Shown one piece after another: positions 25,757-38,828 of a stretch of 64,000 bases of DNA (its first letter is position 1; every line of letters starts with the position of its first letter). This DNA is from Numida meleagris (Eukaryota; Chordata; Aves; Galliformes; Numididae). The DNA lies in NCBI RefSeq assembly GCF_002078875.1, contig NC_034414.1:28463148-28527147 (forward strand), read 5' to 3'. The notes under the pieces are model-generated. The model was not told the DNA's origin, did no database searches, and saw only the letters and a list, made by a program, of their open reading frames with translations. Made by a program: the position numbers and the translations under genes.

Positions 25757-26844
25757 GACAACGAAACAGTAAGTATTGAACAAAACACGACATCCAAGGG
25801 GATGGAAAGGGAAATACAGAAACAAACAAGAACAACCTTTTGCATTTTCTGGCATTCAGAAAACTTACTAAGAAAGTATTCATAGTATCAAAGCAGAAAA
25901 GGCAATCTTGTGCATAGGAGATACTAAAAGGAGCTGTATTATATTAGAAACCAGAACTTCCCACTCACCCTCTAATAGTTCACGTGTGAAGACTGCCTAG
26001 CTTACAATTAGTTTAAGATCTTTCTTTCAAGACAATCCCAGAAGATACAGCATCTGGAGAATTTGCTCCAGAACAGTTTCAAGGAAGCCAGCCTTCCTAC
26101 ACCCCCCTCACCTTTCAGAAGGCACAGCAGACTGTACTAGACAGCTAGGATAAATAAATCAAATGCTTCCTCAGACACCTGGAGAGGCGCAGCAATCTGA
26201 CAGCCAGCCAGCAGGCAGGCTAGCACACACACGAGGAGGAATGTAAAACAGCCTGAAAAGCTCAGGTATAATGTTCTGACAGTGCACAGCACAGCAATTA
26301 AAATAGCAGGATGTGACACTGCTCATACCTGAGGACTGACAGATTCAGCCATAACCCATCTGACACTGTCGCACTGAAAACACAAATCACAACTGGGACA
26401 TCAAGAAAGCACAGGCTGAACCCCAGCACAAGCTGAATCCTTGTTTTTAGTGAAAAAAGGCCGTTAAGTATACAGTCCCACTGAGCTAGCCAGCAAGACT
26501 TCTGACAGTTTTGGATCTGGATGAATTACAATGTCATGCATGACTCCAAAACTCCTGAAAAAGTTAAGATTAAAAAACTGTGTAGTGGTCATAACTTAGA
26601 AAGGAGAAAACTGGTATAAAAACATCTGGTCAATATCCAGTTAAAAGAATAAAAATACAGAAATTCATTTCAAGGCTTCCACTATGCTGTTCCTTACACA
26701 AACATCTAAAACTATCAGGGAAAATATAATTAATTTTGCAGAAATCATCATTTCTTTACAGTTGACCATAGGAATACTTTTAATTTTGAAGGAATTTCCC
26801 TTTTAGCCACTTCAGCTTCTTCAGTTAAACGGATATTTTTACTG

Positions 26845-26859
26845 NNNNNNNNNNNNNNN
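26845..26859. other. Assembly gap, 15 N
   Basis: Fifteen undetermined bases inside the intron upstream of the first coding exon. Confidence 1.
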
Positions 26860-27456
26860 TTAAGTTTCAAAACTGTCGGATAACTCCAAATAAATCTAAG
26901 AGGTGTAGAGGCAGGTGTTGTACCATTTCATATCCTGTGTGATCAGATATGAGACCTGGAGAAGGCAGTATGACCTTGAGATCCTTAAGTACTTCTTAGA
27001 GGGATTCAACAGGCCAGCACTGACCAGAGAAACAACTCAAACAGCCACAATGTACATTTCCAGTTACTTAGGGAAAAAAAAAAGTAGCATTATTGGAAGG
27101 AGTATGTGAATTTGATGATAAAAATTTGGTTATCCTAATGGGGAAAAAGCTAGCTCCCTAGCTCCATGCCTTTGCTTTGCTCATATCTAACTCACAAAAG
27201 AGCCATCTTTAGCATTTGGATCGTTCATGTGAAAGAGCCTCTGCCAAAGAGGACTTATTTATCTGTATACATCCCCAGCTTGAAATACCATTTCAAGATG
27301 ATATTTAAAATGCCATGTGGTAAGTCTGGAGCTGATGCTACAATAAACTCTGCCTGCCCCATCAGTTTCCTGCTTAATTTGGAGAGGGAGGAAGAGAAAT
27401 GAAGTTATCCCATTCTACACTTGTAACGAAGTCAATACATTTCTAATATGTTCCGC

Positions 27457-27484
27457 TGATGAAGATCTAATGATGAAGATCTAA
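27457..27484. repeat. Perfect tandem duplication, 14-base unit x2
   Basis: The unit TGATGAAGATCTAA occurs twice head to tail with no mismatch. It lies 50 bases downstream of the exon at 27534-27584 in the sense of transcription. Confidence 0.95.
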
Positions 27485-27533
27485 TTCACCAAGCACAGCC
27501 CTCCTACCAAGCATTAAGGATGCTGCCACTTAC

Positions 27534-27584
27534 CTGCTAGACTTCCTCCAGCAGTAATCAGGCCACAGCATGAAAAACATTCCT
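27534..27584 (-). other. Probable 5' untranslated exon, 51 bases
   Basis: On the minus strand the acceptor CTTGGCTTTCTTCAG precedes 51 bases, which are followed by the strong donor CTAGCAG/GTAAGTGG. It lies 1.8 kb upstream of the first coding exon. If spliced to it, the sequence carries an upstream ATG that opens a 20-residue frame starting MFFMLWPDYCW and ending at a TAA inside the next exon, before the main ATG. It would thus be an untranslated exon with a small upstream reading frame. Splice signals are good at both ends, but there is no transcript evidence. Confidence 0.5.
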
Positions 27585-29944
27585 CTGAAGAAAGCCAAGC
27601 CAGCTAGTTGGTACATTTGACCCCCTCATGCAAGTCAAATCTCCCGCACTGATTCTAAATTCCTATTCAGCTGGAACATGCCAGCCTCTGGCTTGTACTG
27701 CAGGCCAGCAGTTGGGTGCTTCCTTCTGAGTCACACGGAATTACAGCTCTCAATGCAGCGCGCAATTTTCAGTGAACGGATGTCTTGATTACAACAAGAC
27801 AGGTCTGTTCTTTCCATTCCAACTTAATGAAGCCTTCTTAGCACACAAAACTTTGCAAGTCTTGCCAATTCAAAGGCAGCCTTCCCTGCCCTGGGTCAGG
27901 GCTTACTGCATGACATCAGCAGGCAGGAGAAGAAGGGAATACAACACAATTATGACAGATTCACAGAGGTGCCTGAGCTGTGCTGCTCTATCTCAGAGGC
28001 ATTTTCATCTCCCAAAGACCATACATGGAAGCCAGTAGTCTAATTTTGGTCTGTCAACAATAACCAATAGATATCTAAATCAAGAATTTATTCTGGGGAA
28101 ATCAATTACTGCTAATTCTTGATTCACTAACAGATTGCTTTAAAGCACACTGCTTTCTCCCTCTTCTAAAAAGCCAGGCATGGTTTCCACATCTCCTTTT
28201 AGCTTCATGTTGCTCAAGTCCCACATTATCAGCAACAGTGCCTGCAAGATGCAGGGCTGCCCAACCAGGAATGCCTAAATTGATGCTGCCATGCCTACAG
28301 TAACATCCCACTCAGTTGACTTTGCTCAAAGTGAGAATTGAAAGAGACAAAGGCAGCAAAACAATTTCGTTCTAGATAGCACTGATAACCCCCTCTGAAT
28401 TGTTAAAAGACAATGGGTACAGGTACTGCCCACAGGAGTCTTCCCTCAGGCTTCAGCCAAGTTACAAAACTTGTTCCCAGCTTGACTTTCCCTTGGCAAA
28501 ATTAGAAGATGAAAGAGATTCTGCCTAGATAAGAAGGTATCTTTTCTGCCCAGAGGGGTGCTGCTGGTTGGGAAGCTATTTAGACATTCTACTCTCTGAA
28601 AGCTGATTGTTGTTTTTAGCACATTCCTTATACCTACAGCTCATGGGGAAACAGCTTTCATAACAACTTTCCAGGCCTCCACCTCCAGAATTTAACTGGC
28701 AACACCCAAACAGCTCGCTGAGGGTCTATAGCACTGCAGGGGGAACCTTTTCTTCCCAGCAGAAGCATCACACATTTTTACAGATAAGGCTATCTTCAAT
28801 TACCTGCTTCATGCCAGTAAAATATTCCTTTTCTCATCCCCACTTCCCCATCCCAGTGCAACTGAGCCACATCCCATAGGAACTCTTACAATCTGGTCTG
28901 ACTGCTGCCAATGGAAATGCATCAATAAACACACCACAAAGAATTGAAGTTTGCTAGACTGACAGCCCTTATCTCAGGGCACAGCTTGGTGTGCTGTAGA
29001 GAGAAAACAGAAGTTAACAGGAGGAAAAAATGAAGTGTTCTCCCTGTTCTAGCAGCGCCAACACATTGTAGAGCGCACACATTTATCAGCAGAAACATAC
29101 TCTCAGGGAAAGAGCTTAACAGTTCATGGGTTCGTGTAAATCAAAGTGGTTCCCCTGTTCATACACAGCAGCGAGGAGCACACTGGCTTCGTTACTCAAT
29201 CCTAGCAGCAAGGCAGAAGCCTACAGTAGCACGAGGATATGGAGGTGGAACGCTTCGAACCTGTTTCACTTGCCACAGCCTAAGCTAAAGGGTTACAGGA
29301 GGATTAAAGTCCAAGCAGATGTTTTCAAAGATAATATTTAGTACAGTCAGCAGTTTGCTTTAATGCAGTAAGGAGGGGAGAGATTCTTTTTGGTTAACTG
29401 CTTCAAGTCATAGAGGTCATTTTATTTCATTTTAAATATAGAGAATATAAACTGTCCTGCGTGGCCACAAAGTCAACAGCCCACACCCTCTCCGGGAATG
29501 CTCCGAACAAGGAAAGCGCTCCTTGCTTCCTGGTTCCAGCCACCCCTGGCTCCTGCAGGTACCGCAGGCTGAGCCGTGCGCCAGCAGCCTTCCCAGGGAC
29601 CCTCCAGCCCTGCTCCTAGCACCAGGAGCCGCTGGCCTCACAGTAGCATCTTGTCTCCTATGTGAACGCCCTGAAGTGGGCACTGGCTTTCCCCAATAGC
29701 ACGCACACTGGACTTCCCACTCCCAAACCACAACGGGCCCTTTCCAAGATGACGCACTTGCTTTTGGCAGCAGCTTTCCCAAGCTAAGCTGTTTGGGGAC
29801 CTCTGCCATTTCTCCTCCAGACCTTTAGAAGCCGCCAATTCAGATCCTTCAATACAAGATCACATCACAAGCATGCATACATTTTCTAGGATTATGACTA
29901 ATTTTCTGATTTTTTTCCCCATTTCGTCATCACAGCACTTCTAT

Positions 29945-29958
29945 GTTGCCATGGAAAA
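29945..29958. promoter_or_regulatory. RFX X-box-like site
   Basis: GTTGCCATGGAAAA matches 12 of 14 positions of the palindromic X-box GTTGCCATGGCAAC bound by RFX factors. It sits within the intron, far from the CpG-island promoter. Sequence match only. Confidence 0.3.
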
Positions 29959-30725
29959 GTGACCTGGGAGGGGGGGGGGATCATATGCTCAGGACATGAA
30001 AAAGCAGCAGTTTCAGGCAGCTCTGGTACACCGAGGACAAGGGACGTCGGGGTCAGGGGACAGACAGAGGCACTCTGGTTGCACGAGGTGCCTGGGGCAA
30101 GGCTACGTATGTCCTGTGTCACTGTTGTTGGAGAACAGACTGGAGAATCCAGTCTTTAACCTGGATTCTGTGCAGTGTGTCTTGGGAAGCGTTAAGTATG
30201 TTTGGAATGCTACTGGCTTACTTTTAAATACCATGCTGCAAACTTGCCAAAGGAAAATGAGTTATCCTCATGCACATCAGAAATCTTTCCTTTAACCACT
30301 TAGCTTCTGCCTCCCGCCTTACGGAACAATATTCAGAAATCGCTTCTCATGCACACAGCAAAGATTGTGCCAGAGAGCAGGAGAACTGTTTTGCCTCACA
30401 GCCACGCTGCACACTGACATGTACACTGGTTCAGAGAGTTTATCTTTTGCCGTCAACTGCTGTTTATGGTTTTATTATGTTTTATTCTTATTTTGCTTAC
30501 TTTATTTATGTCTTCCGTGAGCAGTCAAACTTTGAAAACAAACCAAAAAAACCCTAAATCCTCATCCTCTTTACTGTCTGATGAGAAAAATTGCAAAAAA
30601 AAAATCAAGTCCAAGTGACAGCAGAGGAAAAGATTTCCTAATTTACCTACTTTCTGTAGCAAAACCAGTTTAACTGCAAGCTGCTAGAAAAATAACCGTA
30701 TTTTTAACTCTTTGGGATAACTCAA

Positions 30726-30741
30726 CAGTTCAATTAAACTG
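30726..30741. repeat. Imperfect palindrome with MYB-like half sites
   Basis: CAGTTCAATTAAACTG is a 16-base near-perfect palindrome with one mismatched pair, followed eight bases later by another CAGTTTAAC-like word. CAGTT/AACTG is the core of MYB-binding sites, so this could be a small enhancer motif cluster in AT-rich DNA. Confidence 0.3.
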
Positions 30742-31091
30742 TCCAGTTTAACTAGACACAAAAAAAAAGCATTTCAAGTTACCTTAAGGTTGTTTAGAAA
30801 ATATCTTAACTGTATGACTCATCAGCACAGTCAACTCTTGTTTATCCATGATAATTGGAAAACATGGAAGAGGAAATTAAAAATAAGAATAGCTAAAAAA
30901 AACCTATGTAACACCAATACCCCCCCAGCCATAACCAGATAATATAGAATGTGTGTTTGGTAGCTTAATTTTACACCTTCATCCCTGAATTATGAAAAAG
31001 CAGAGGGCTGTACTGCACATATCCCCTTCTGCAGCAATGCATCAATTAGGGTATCCCACAGACTGGGACCAGCATGTAGCCTCCTGCAAAA

Positions 31092-31196
31092 GGTTTGGGT
31101 TGGAAGGGGCCCTAAAGCCCACCTAGTTCCAAAGCCCTGCGGCAGGCAGGCAGGGCTGCTACCCACTACAGGCAGGCTGCTCAGAGCCCCACCCAC
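31092..31196 (-). mobile_element. CR1 LINE 3' fragment, antisense
   Basis: The plus strand reads GGTTTGGGTTGGAAGGGGCC, then CCACCTAGTTCC, then a GGCAGGCAGGCAGGG-like segment, then GCTGCTCAGAGCCCCACCCA. In this order it is the reverse complement of the well-known 3' terminal region of avian CR1. The element therefore points leftwards. The terminal ATTCTATG-type octamer repeats expected just left of 31092 are absent, and the rest of the element is truncated. Confidence 0.85.
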
Positions 31197-32160
31197 AATT
31201 CAGAATTTTGAGTTCCCATTCAAAATAAGGTGAGCAAAGAAGCAGGTACAGGGTTGCAAACAGAAAAAAAAGGGGTGGTATTCAGCACTCTAAACATGAT
31301 GGAAATTGTAGTAGTAGATTAACTTCAGATGTCTTACCATTCTTCATCCCGGTTTGATGGACGGGAGGAATTCTAAACATAACAAAGAAGCCCAATAGCA
31401 TTTGATATACTGCAGGTGCTGAGGGCACCTCGCTTGCCATCTTCCTCTGTTCTTAATTACCAGCCATTGAAAATGAACAAGAAAGAAGGCCCAGAGCCTA
31501 AGTGACACTTGTGTACATCCAAGCAGCAGCAGAAAATGCAACACCTCAGATCCTTTCTGCGTTACCCCTGGTTGGTTTCCTTGTAGTTATCTCCTTGAAA
31601 ATCACAAGACACATCTGTGTATTTTGAAGAAATCTTCTGTAGAAGAGGGCTTGAATCAGCAAAGTGAGGGGCCCTGATCCTTCAAAGAAAACAGAGTAAA
31701 GTGTATTTTCACTGCACATTTAGAAGTCTCTTGCTACTTCATTCTCAGCTGTAGTTCACAGATTTGCAACTCCTACAGCCTAACCTGCTATTTCATTGCT
31801 TATGCACGGTATATCAAAGATTTAAGAACCAGCCAGCCACATTATCCAGATCTTCTAAGTAAATCTGTGCACTGCAGTAGTAAATTCCATCTTGGCAAGA
31901 AGGCATCAGAGTAGGTCTCTGAAAAATGTACGTCAGGAGCTAATGCATCACCCGTCTGACTGCAGGGGACAGACCAGCAGCAAGGTGCTCCGATCTGTCA
32001 ACATGCAGTAACTGAAACACCAAAGCTGCCGAGCCACCAGATGTTTTCTATTTAACTGACTTGCTTTCCCCTGTGACAGTAAAGCAAGGCTTGCTCTAGG
32101 ATCTGGTCACAATTAAAAACCTGGCCATCCTTCCAAAAGAAGGAAGGAGAGGATACTTAC

Positions 32161-32216
32161 AGGCGGCTCGGTTGCTATGAACTTCCAGGCACCAGTAGGA
32201 GGAAAAGCAGAGCCAT
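32161..32216 (-). other. Candidate alternative 5' exon with a tiny signal-like upstream frame
   Basis: On the minus strand a strong donor GTAAGTATCC follows GAGCCGCCT. Just upstream is an ATG at 32216 opening 13 codons, M-A-L-L-F-L-L-L-V-P-G-S-S, then a TAG. The same stretch is pyrimidine-rich and ends in GGAAG, so it may instead be the acceptor tract of a 21-base exon beginning at TTCATAGC. Which reading is right, or neither, cannot be told from sequence. The 5' limit of the exon is unknown, and the start given is the ATG. Confidence 0.25.
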
Positions 32217-35200
32217 GAAGGGACAGGGTTGAGAGTTAGACGAGTTAATATACACAACACCTCCAATGCATTGCAAATTTCTGCGCTATTACAAGGAGGC
32301 TTATAGTGATGGAGTCATGGCACTAATGAATCATGAGAAACTGGTTAAGGAAATACTGTATCCACTTTACTGATCGTTTTTTTGCAAGCATACTGACATT
32401 TATGTTATTTATGGGATCAAGTAGACACAAGGGAAAGCAGAAAATACATCTCATATGCAATCTTCCCCATGCATTTTTGGTTGCTTTTTTTTTTTTCCTC
32501 CTTTATAGATATGCCTTTATTTGGAAGAGCATTCCCTTTGGAAACTATTGTTTCAGCATTTTTCCCCTGCCGCACTGCATCACAGAGGCAAGGTTTCATA
32601 CTTTCAGCTTTAATCAGTACAACAGCACATTTACAGAGAACCATATGTACAAAATGTTCCAGAAAGCTTTCCAAAAATAATAAGTCCTAAAAAAGAAACC
32701 TCACAGTAAACTGAAATGGCTTCAGGGAAGGAGAATAAAGAAAAGCCATGCAAAGGCAGAACCCCTTGAAAGCATACACAAGCTTGAAATGATACGTCTA
32801 GTAAGAACAGGATTCTCAAAGAGGTGCTGTATTGGTTGGGTTGCTTTTATATCTAAGATTTTCTCATTCATGCAGCTGTGTTAATCTGTTTCAGGGAATA
32901 CATCACACAGCACATGTACAGTAAAGGCTTATTTCATATATCCTCACTACTAGAGTATGCTTTTCCCCATCCTTACTACTTGCTGTGCTTCTGTTTCCAC
33001 TGATGTGGCTAAAAGCATCAGTCTGCTATACACACAGCTGCAATACCACCAGGCAAAGGACATTTCATGAGGACATTCAGTTGGGAATTTCTTTTCCTAA
33101 GCGTTCCATATAACTTCAGTGAAACAATCTGATATTTACATAATTATACTACAAGATTTTAACATTCTTTTTTTACATTTCTACCTAAAAGCAGAGCTGT
33201 GAGGTACCACTCCCAAGAAATTTAGAAATTACCACCCAGACATGGGAACATGCACTCACCACTTCCAAAGGATGGCAATACTTGCTGCATGGTGTGTATT
33301 AGTTGTGTCAAAGCTTATACAGAAGTGTTCCAATATCAGACCCTTCCAGGTGTCAACATCTAGACATCTGTCAGTGCAAAGCTGTTTTACAATACACACG
33401 CACACATAAAGCACTCTCTGTCCCCTTACTACTTGGAAAGTTGAATCTTCCAGCAATCTAGTATTATCGACAACCTTGAGAAAGTTAAGAAGTACACTTC
33501 CTAATTTTGGTTCTAAAGTTAAGCCTACTTTTGAGATCATAACACAGAACTGCTTCAATAACTCTCAATGAGTGGAAAAAAAGCAGGCCTTCAATCGTTC
33601 TCAGCACCACGGCTCAGGCTAGGAAATATTAGCTCATTACACCCCTTTACTTTTCTTCTTTGTAACAGCAAAGCATTTAATATTTTCTATTTAAGATACA
33701 TCATTCTAATGCCACAGACGCACGTGCAATTGCTCCAGACCCTCCCTGTGACAGAAGCTGATCACAGTGGTACTGGACACATTTCATTCTGCAGAACCCA
33801 GCCACATTTCTCTTTTGACAACGTGCAATTTGAGAAGGAAAACTCGATTTTGCACTGTCACTCAAAGCCCCTATAGTTTAAACCACAGGAGAAACAGGGC
33901 AGCGCTTGCAGGTCACGCAGCCCCACAGGCTCCCAGCCGAGTGCCCTTCACTGACCAGCGCCAATCTGAGTGCCCCACTTGCAGCCATCACGCTCCAGGC
34001 AAGGCACCACCAATTAATATCTCAGAAGTTAATACTCAGGGGCTGCGAGAACAGGCGTGGGAAACAGGAGTCCTAACAGCTTCCTTTATTTTAAGTCATG
34101 TACTCACAAAGAACACATGCATCACTAAGCAGAAAGAACCCCACAGCTGTTTCTCTCTAACTGGTTTCCCCCAACAGGCTACACTTAATTTGATTTTCTA
34201 ACAAGGGATCCATTTTCATTATGTTCTGATTTGAGTAGCACGAGCTAGGCACATCAAACCAGAGCAGCACTAAGAACTGCCGCTAACCACTTTTTATAGG
34301 CGAGCAGACACACACTGAGCCCAGGCCAAGTGCTTGGAGCAGAATATCCAGCACAGGTCACCTTACAACAGCATAGCAAACTGGTGTCCTGTGACCTGCA
34401 GGCACAATTCTGAAGTTGAGCAGTAACCATTTGCACCATTACACCAGGGCTGGAGAGAAGGAGTAAGCCAGAAAGGAGTAACAACTCCCAGGACAAAACC
34501 TGTCATACACAAATCCCATAAACTGCATTTCAATGGAAAGCCAATTTGATGCTCAGACTTCTTCCGTCTGTATAGCAGCAGCAGCTTCCTTACTCACTGG
34601 TCCTCTCATCTGCCCCTTGTACACCAGTGCTGCCTCTGCCCCCAGCACTTGAACACAGACAGCCTTTGTGGCTACCTCGACTACAGGGCAACCCTTCCAC
34701 CCGGTCAGCTTCAAAGCTGCACCCCATGCTGCCACTCCCCCATCCTCATATAGCCAACCACCCCCTCCACAACACCAATCCGACCTTCCTGGACCTGCTG
34801 GGAAAACTGGGTCCTCGCACCCACGCAGCACTGTGGCTGGTAGCAGCAGCCGGGGAAAGGCACGGGGCTCCCACCTCAGCTCTGCAAGGAACTGCTCTGA
34901 CCCAAGAGAGCAGCCTGTACAGGCTGCTGGGCCAAGTAATCGCTCAGGCTTCTTGCTCCTAAATCCAGCTCTGTCTTCAACACACATTAGAATGTAGCAG
35001 GGATGATTTACCATGTATTAAGATGCTCTCGATCAAAATCCTGCCCCTAAATCAGGGCTCTAAGCAGCCTGCTTTCTATGCAAACTGAAAAATGGAAAGC
35101 TGTGTGAGGGTGCTCTGCTATAGCCAAAGGCAACAGAGCCAAAGCTACAGGAAGTCAAACAAAATCGAAGTTGGGAGAGGGGGAAAAGCCATACAAAGCA

Positions 35201-36109
35201 GGATGGCAAAAGTCAGCACTGGCTTTGGCAGTCCATCCTATGTTTTTGTGCAACAACGTGAAAGGCTAGGAAGTGCTGCACACAGAGAGGAATCCCACTT
35301 GTGCCAGCCCTAGGTCAGAAGACAAGGCATCCAAAACCTAGAGAACACAGGTTATTTAGCTCTCTGCCTTGCAACTCTGCTTTGTTGGTGGTGGTGGTGG
35401 TTGGTTTTTGTTGTTGCTGTTTTTAGGCATTTTGCAAGTAATTATGAAGCTCCAGCCACAGCCAAAAATCCTCAAGCAATTTCCTGCCTCTGGAAGAAAG
35501 GCCTCCTCACAGTGAATTGATTAAATATGAGTTATTAAAATTAGTATACAGCAAGCTACCCTAGCAGTCTCCCACTCCATGTTTGTACCTGTAACATACT
35601 GCTCCAAGCACAGCACAGAGATCAGCTACAAAAGCATACAGAATCACAAAATTAATACACAAAAATCAGTTGAACTGCATGATGAAAGTTTAAAATGCCT
35701 TTCCATGGCAGAGGATTTTCACTTTCATTTAATTTATTTTCAAGTGAGTTTCTCAAAAGGAATTCACTCGTTCCCTTTATTACTGTACTCTTAAGATTAC
35801 ACTAGTTTTCCCCTCTTTGTGAGCCTGACATGCAATTTAGCTTTCTGAGAATCAGCACTTCTCATCACAACTGTTTGCAGCCTTAGACTTAGATGTAGCT
35901 TGTCATTTTGCAGCAATCTGCTCCATCTTTCAGTACTACCAATTCCCATTTCTTCTAAGGCCAAACATTTTAAATAAAAACCACACCGCAATAAAAGTAT
36001 CAGTTCCTATAAATGCTAGGTGTGCGTGGGGTAAGCACTTAGCTTGATGCACCATCAGAAACTTGCTCTGAAGTCCTCTGGCATCTCTTCAAGAGACAGT
36101 GATACTCAC

Positions 36110-36140
36110 CCAGAGCAGGGAGTAAAGTAAAACAACAGCA
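36110..36140 (-). other. Weak candidate small exon, 31 bases
   Basis: On the minus strand a moderately pyrimidine-rich acceptor ending CTGCTCCAG and a strong donor GTGAGTATC bound 31 bases. Such pairs arise by chance in 30 kb of intron, and nothing else supports it. Confidence 0.15.
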
Positions 36141-36380
36141 CTGGAGCAGTTTAAGAGCAAGAGCAACCATTTCAAGGACATTTTACACACAGTAAAAAAC
36201 ATGTACCATGCAGAGAGGTCACACATCAGCACCTGCCTTTCACGCACAGGTTAATGCTGCTTTTCACTCTTCTCCACCAGAAAATAAAACTATGCAGAGC
36301 TTATATAAATGGCACATGCACAGGAACTGACAGTAAAGGTTTTGGTTGTTCCAGTTTCTTTCCTTTGTTGTTGCTTTATG

Positions 36381-36383
<3 letters not shown>

Positions 36384-36416
<33 letters not shown>
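36384..36416. repeat. (TTA)11 microsatellite
   Basis: Thirty-three bases of perfect TTA/ATT trinucleotide repeat on the plus strand. Confidence 0.95.
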
Positions 36417-36417
<1 letters not shown>

Positions 36418-37095
36418 GCTAGCTTCATTTCACCATACGTACAGAAGAACTTGGAAAAAAACCTAATAGTTAAGATATTATCTGTAGCTCCACCTAAAAA
36501 CCTTAGGGAAAGATTGCACTGTGGATGTCACGCACAGCAGCAGCATTCAGAGAAAGTGGCAGTCTACCATTTGCAGCTGTGCAGGCTTTCAACAGATGCC
36601 CTCAACATCTTGTAAAAGGCCACTTAACAAACCTCACTTCGCCAAAAGGCTAGCTTCCACGTGCTTTATACGCATTCTAGTTCACCTAAAACTGCTTAAC
36701 TGGCTGATCCGAGCATGACATTTACTAGGTGTAGCAAGACAGCCACCTCTCAGCAGCAAACTATCTTCTTTGTCTCCCTTTGCACTTCTGGGTCTCCTTT
36801 CCTCATGAAGCAGAGGCATTGTTTCCCAGGCAGGGTTTGCCCAGAAGAAGGAAGTGGGAGGAGGACAAAAAGAAGCCTGCATTGTGGAAAATAAATAGCT
36901 CCATTAAGGCTCCGCAGGATGCTGTAAGGCACATTTTTAGGAAACCACCCTCCTTACAGTACACTGCAGAGCACAATAGCTACCAGAAGCTCTCTTTCTC
37001 CAACAGCCACATCCCATTTCCGGGCTGTTAGAACAGTGCCGCAGCCACCGTTTCCCTCTCCAGCCCTCCCACCACCTTCAAATCACTCTCCTCGC

Positions 37096-37144
37096 AGAGG
37101 CACTTGAAGGTAGATTCTAGAGAGGCACTTGAAGGTAGATTCTA
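37096..37144. repeat. Tandem duplication, 25-base unit x2
   Basis: A unit starting AGAGGCACTTGAAGGTAGAT is repeated after 25 bases with no change over 24 bases. The near identity of the copies points to a recent duplication. Confidence 0.95.
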
Positions 37145-38686
37145 AAAGTCATTGCAGGGGCTGCTTTACAACACTCTGCAAATGGAAAGAGATGCCAGTG
37201 AAGCTCTATCCCACCCTTGTCAAAGGAGGGACCATCTTCCAGTAAGGACTGAGCCCAGCGACTTACTTCAGAGTCCAAGGATAAGTTTCAGCTTCACTGC
37301 CAAGCGTGACCATGCTTTATTTACATTAAAGGCACCAAGAGCCTTCACAAGTTCCTTGCAAATAAACAACAAATTCTGAAGAAGTCTAGAGACTAGGGAA
37401 GGCATACCATAGAAGGAAATCTTGATGTGATGAGAACGATGAAACATGGGAACAGGGAAAAGAAGCAGCCATGAAAGGGCCTTGTCGTTTCAGAGCATGG
37501 TAATGCTCAGTCCCCACTGCACACTCCTGAGTGCATATAAAGTTCAGCTTCAAGCCAGTCATCAAGAACTGGCAGCATGCAGAGGGATCCCAGCTCACTT
37601 CTACAAGAGTCAGCTCAAGCCTACACGAAGTACAAAAGGTTTGAGATTGGTGAATTAGGAACTGTGCTAGTAACACAAAAAAGCACCACAATATAAGAAA
37701 GATGCACAACGTACAATCAGGCTGCCAGACTTCACAGAAGTCTCAGAAAGCTGACAAGGACACTGGAATAGGGGACATGCGTGTTACTACCTTAATATCA
37801 TCAAGACTAGTAGTGTCTAGTTTGTGAAGTAAGTCAATGTTAAGGGATAGAATTGTATTTTTTAAATAGATATATTAAAGAGATTAACCCAAAGTATGCT
37901 ACCACCTTCATTCCAAGAGGCAATTAATTTCTGCTTATTTCAACAAAATTAAATCCCCATTTCTTAAATAGTATTTTTTTTCCTTCGCTGTTATGCCAGG
38001 GAAAAAAAGTGTGAAGGAAAAAGGGTATCAGGGGAATGAACCAGTCCTGAAGAGCTTCAGAGAAGTGATCAAGACTATCAACACTTTTAAGATCAAACAT
38101 GATCTGCAGGCTGGTCTGTATAGATGACTTGCACAAGAAACCATTTCTCAAGGGTCAAACCAGAGCTCTAGAATCCTTCTGGAAAGACTTCAGCTTACCA
38201 CCACAGCTAGGTGACACAGCTGATTTACTTGAGAAGCGTCAGGTATATCTCAAGCAATACTTGGCTTGTTCCTACTAACCTACAAGCAGTCAGCAGAGTT
38301 GAGACAAGCCTGTTACTTCGCTAAAAATCAAGCTGGAAAAGATTTCTCCTGACATAAAAAAAAAAAAAAAGGGCAAAAAAACCTGATAGTCTTGTGGTAG
38401 CTCCCAGCTTGTAGTTCTATGTTTGAATGCTGACACACATTTTCCAAAAGAATTGAAAGCCACATGCTTCCTTAGAGCAGGATCTCCTTTGCCTTACATG
38501 GACCACATTTATTGTAAGATAAACTGTCTGTCAAATATAACAAGAAAAGGTTAGATGGCATTTTAGCTGCATAACTTTTTCATGGTGTGCACAAAAGCCC
38601 TCAGTCTCTCATGCTGCTGCTTTCCCCTCTGCATACACGTCCCTCATCTCCCCACCCAAGGGCAGTCCCTAAGCTGAAATGTCATT

Positions 38687-38723
38687 TGCTTTGTAATCTT
38701 TTTAGCATATGCTTTGTAATCTT
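38687..38723. repeat. Direct repeat of 14 bases, period 23
   Basis: TGCTTTGTAATCTT occurs at 38687-38700 and again at 38710-38723, with a short AT-rich spacer. It is the first of three neighbouring local duplications. Confidence 0.9.
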
Positions 38724-38764
38724 CTTTTTGACACATTACAACTAATTGTTCTGCCTCACTGTGC

Positions 38765-38816
38765 AAGTATGTGCAATGGGAGAGATGCAAAAGTATGTGC
38801 AATGGGAGAGATGCAA
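38765..38816. repeat. Perfect tandem duplication, 26-base unit x2
   Basis: A unit starting AAGTATGTGCAATGGGAGAG is repeated twice with period 26 and no mismatch. It is the second of three neighbouring local duplications. Confidence 0.95.
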
Positions 38817-38828
38817 ATGGAAAGACCG

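Noticed and set aside
34553..35014. 153-codon minus-strand frame with overlapping plus-strand frames in a GC-rich patch
   Set aside because: GC-rich DNA lowers stop frequency on both strands. Three frames are open at once, there is no domain, and no splice or promoter context supports it.
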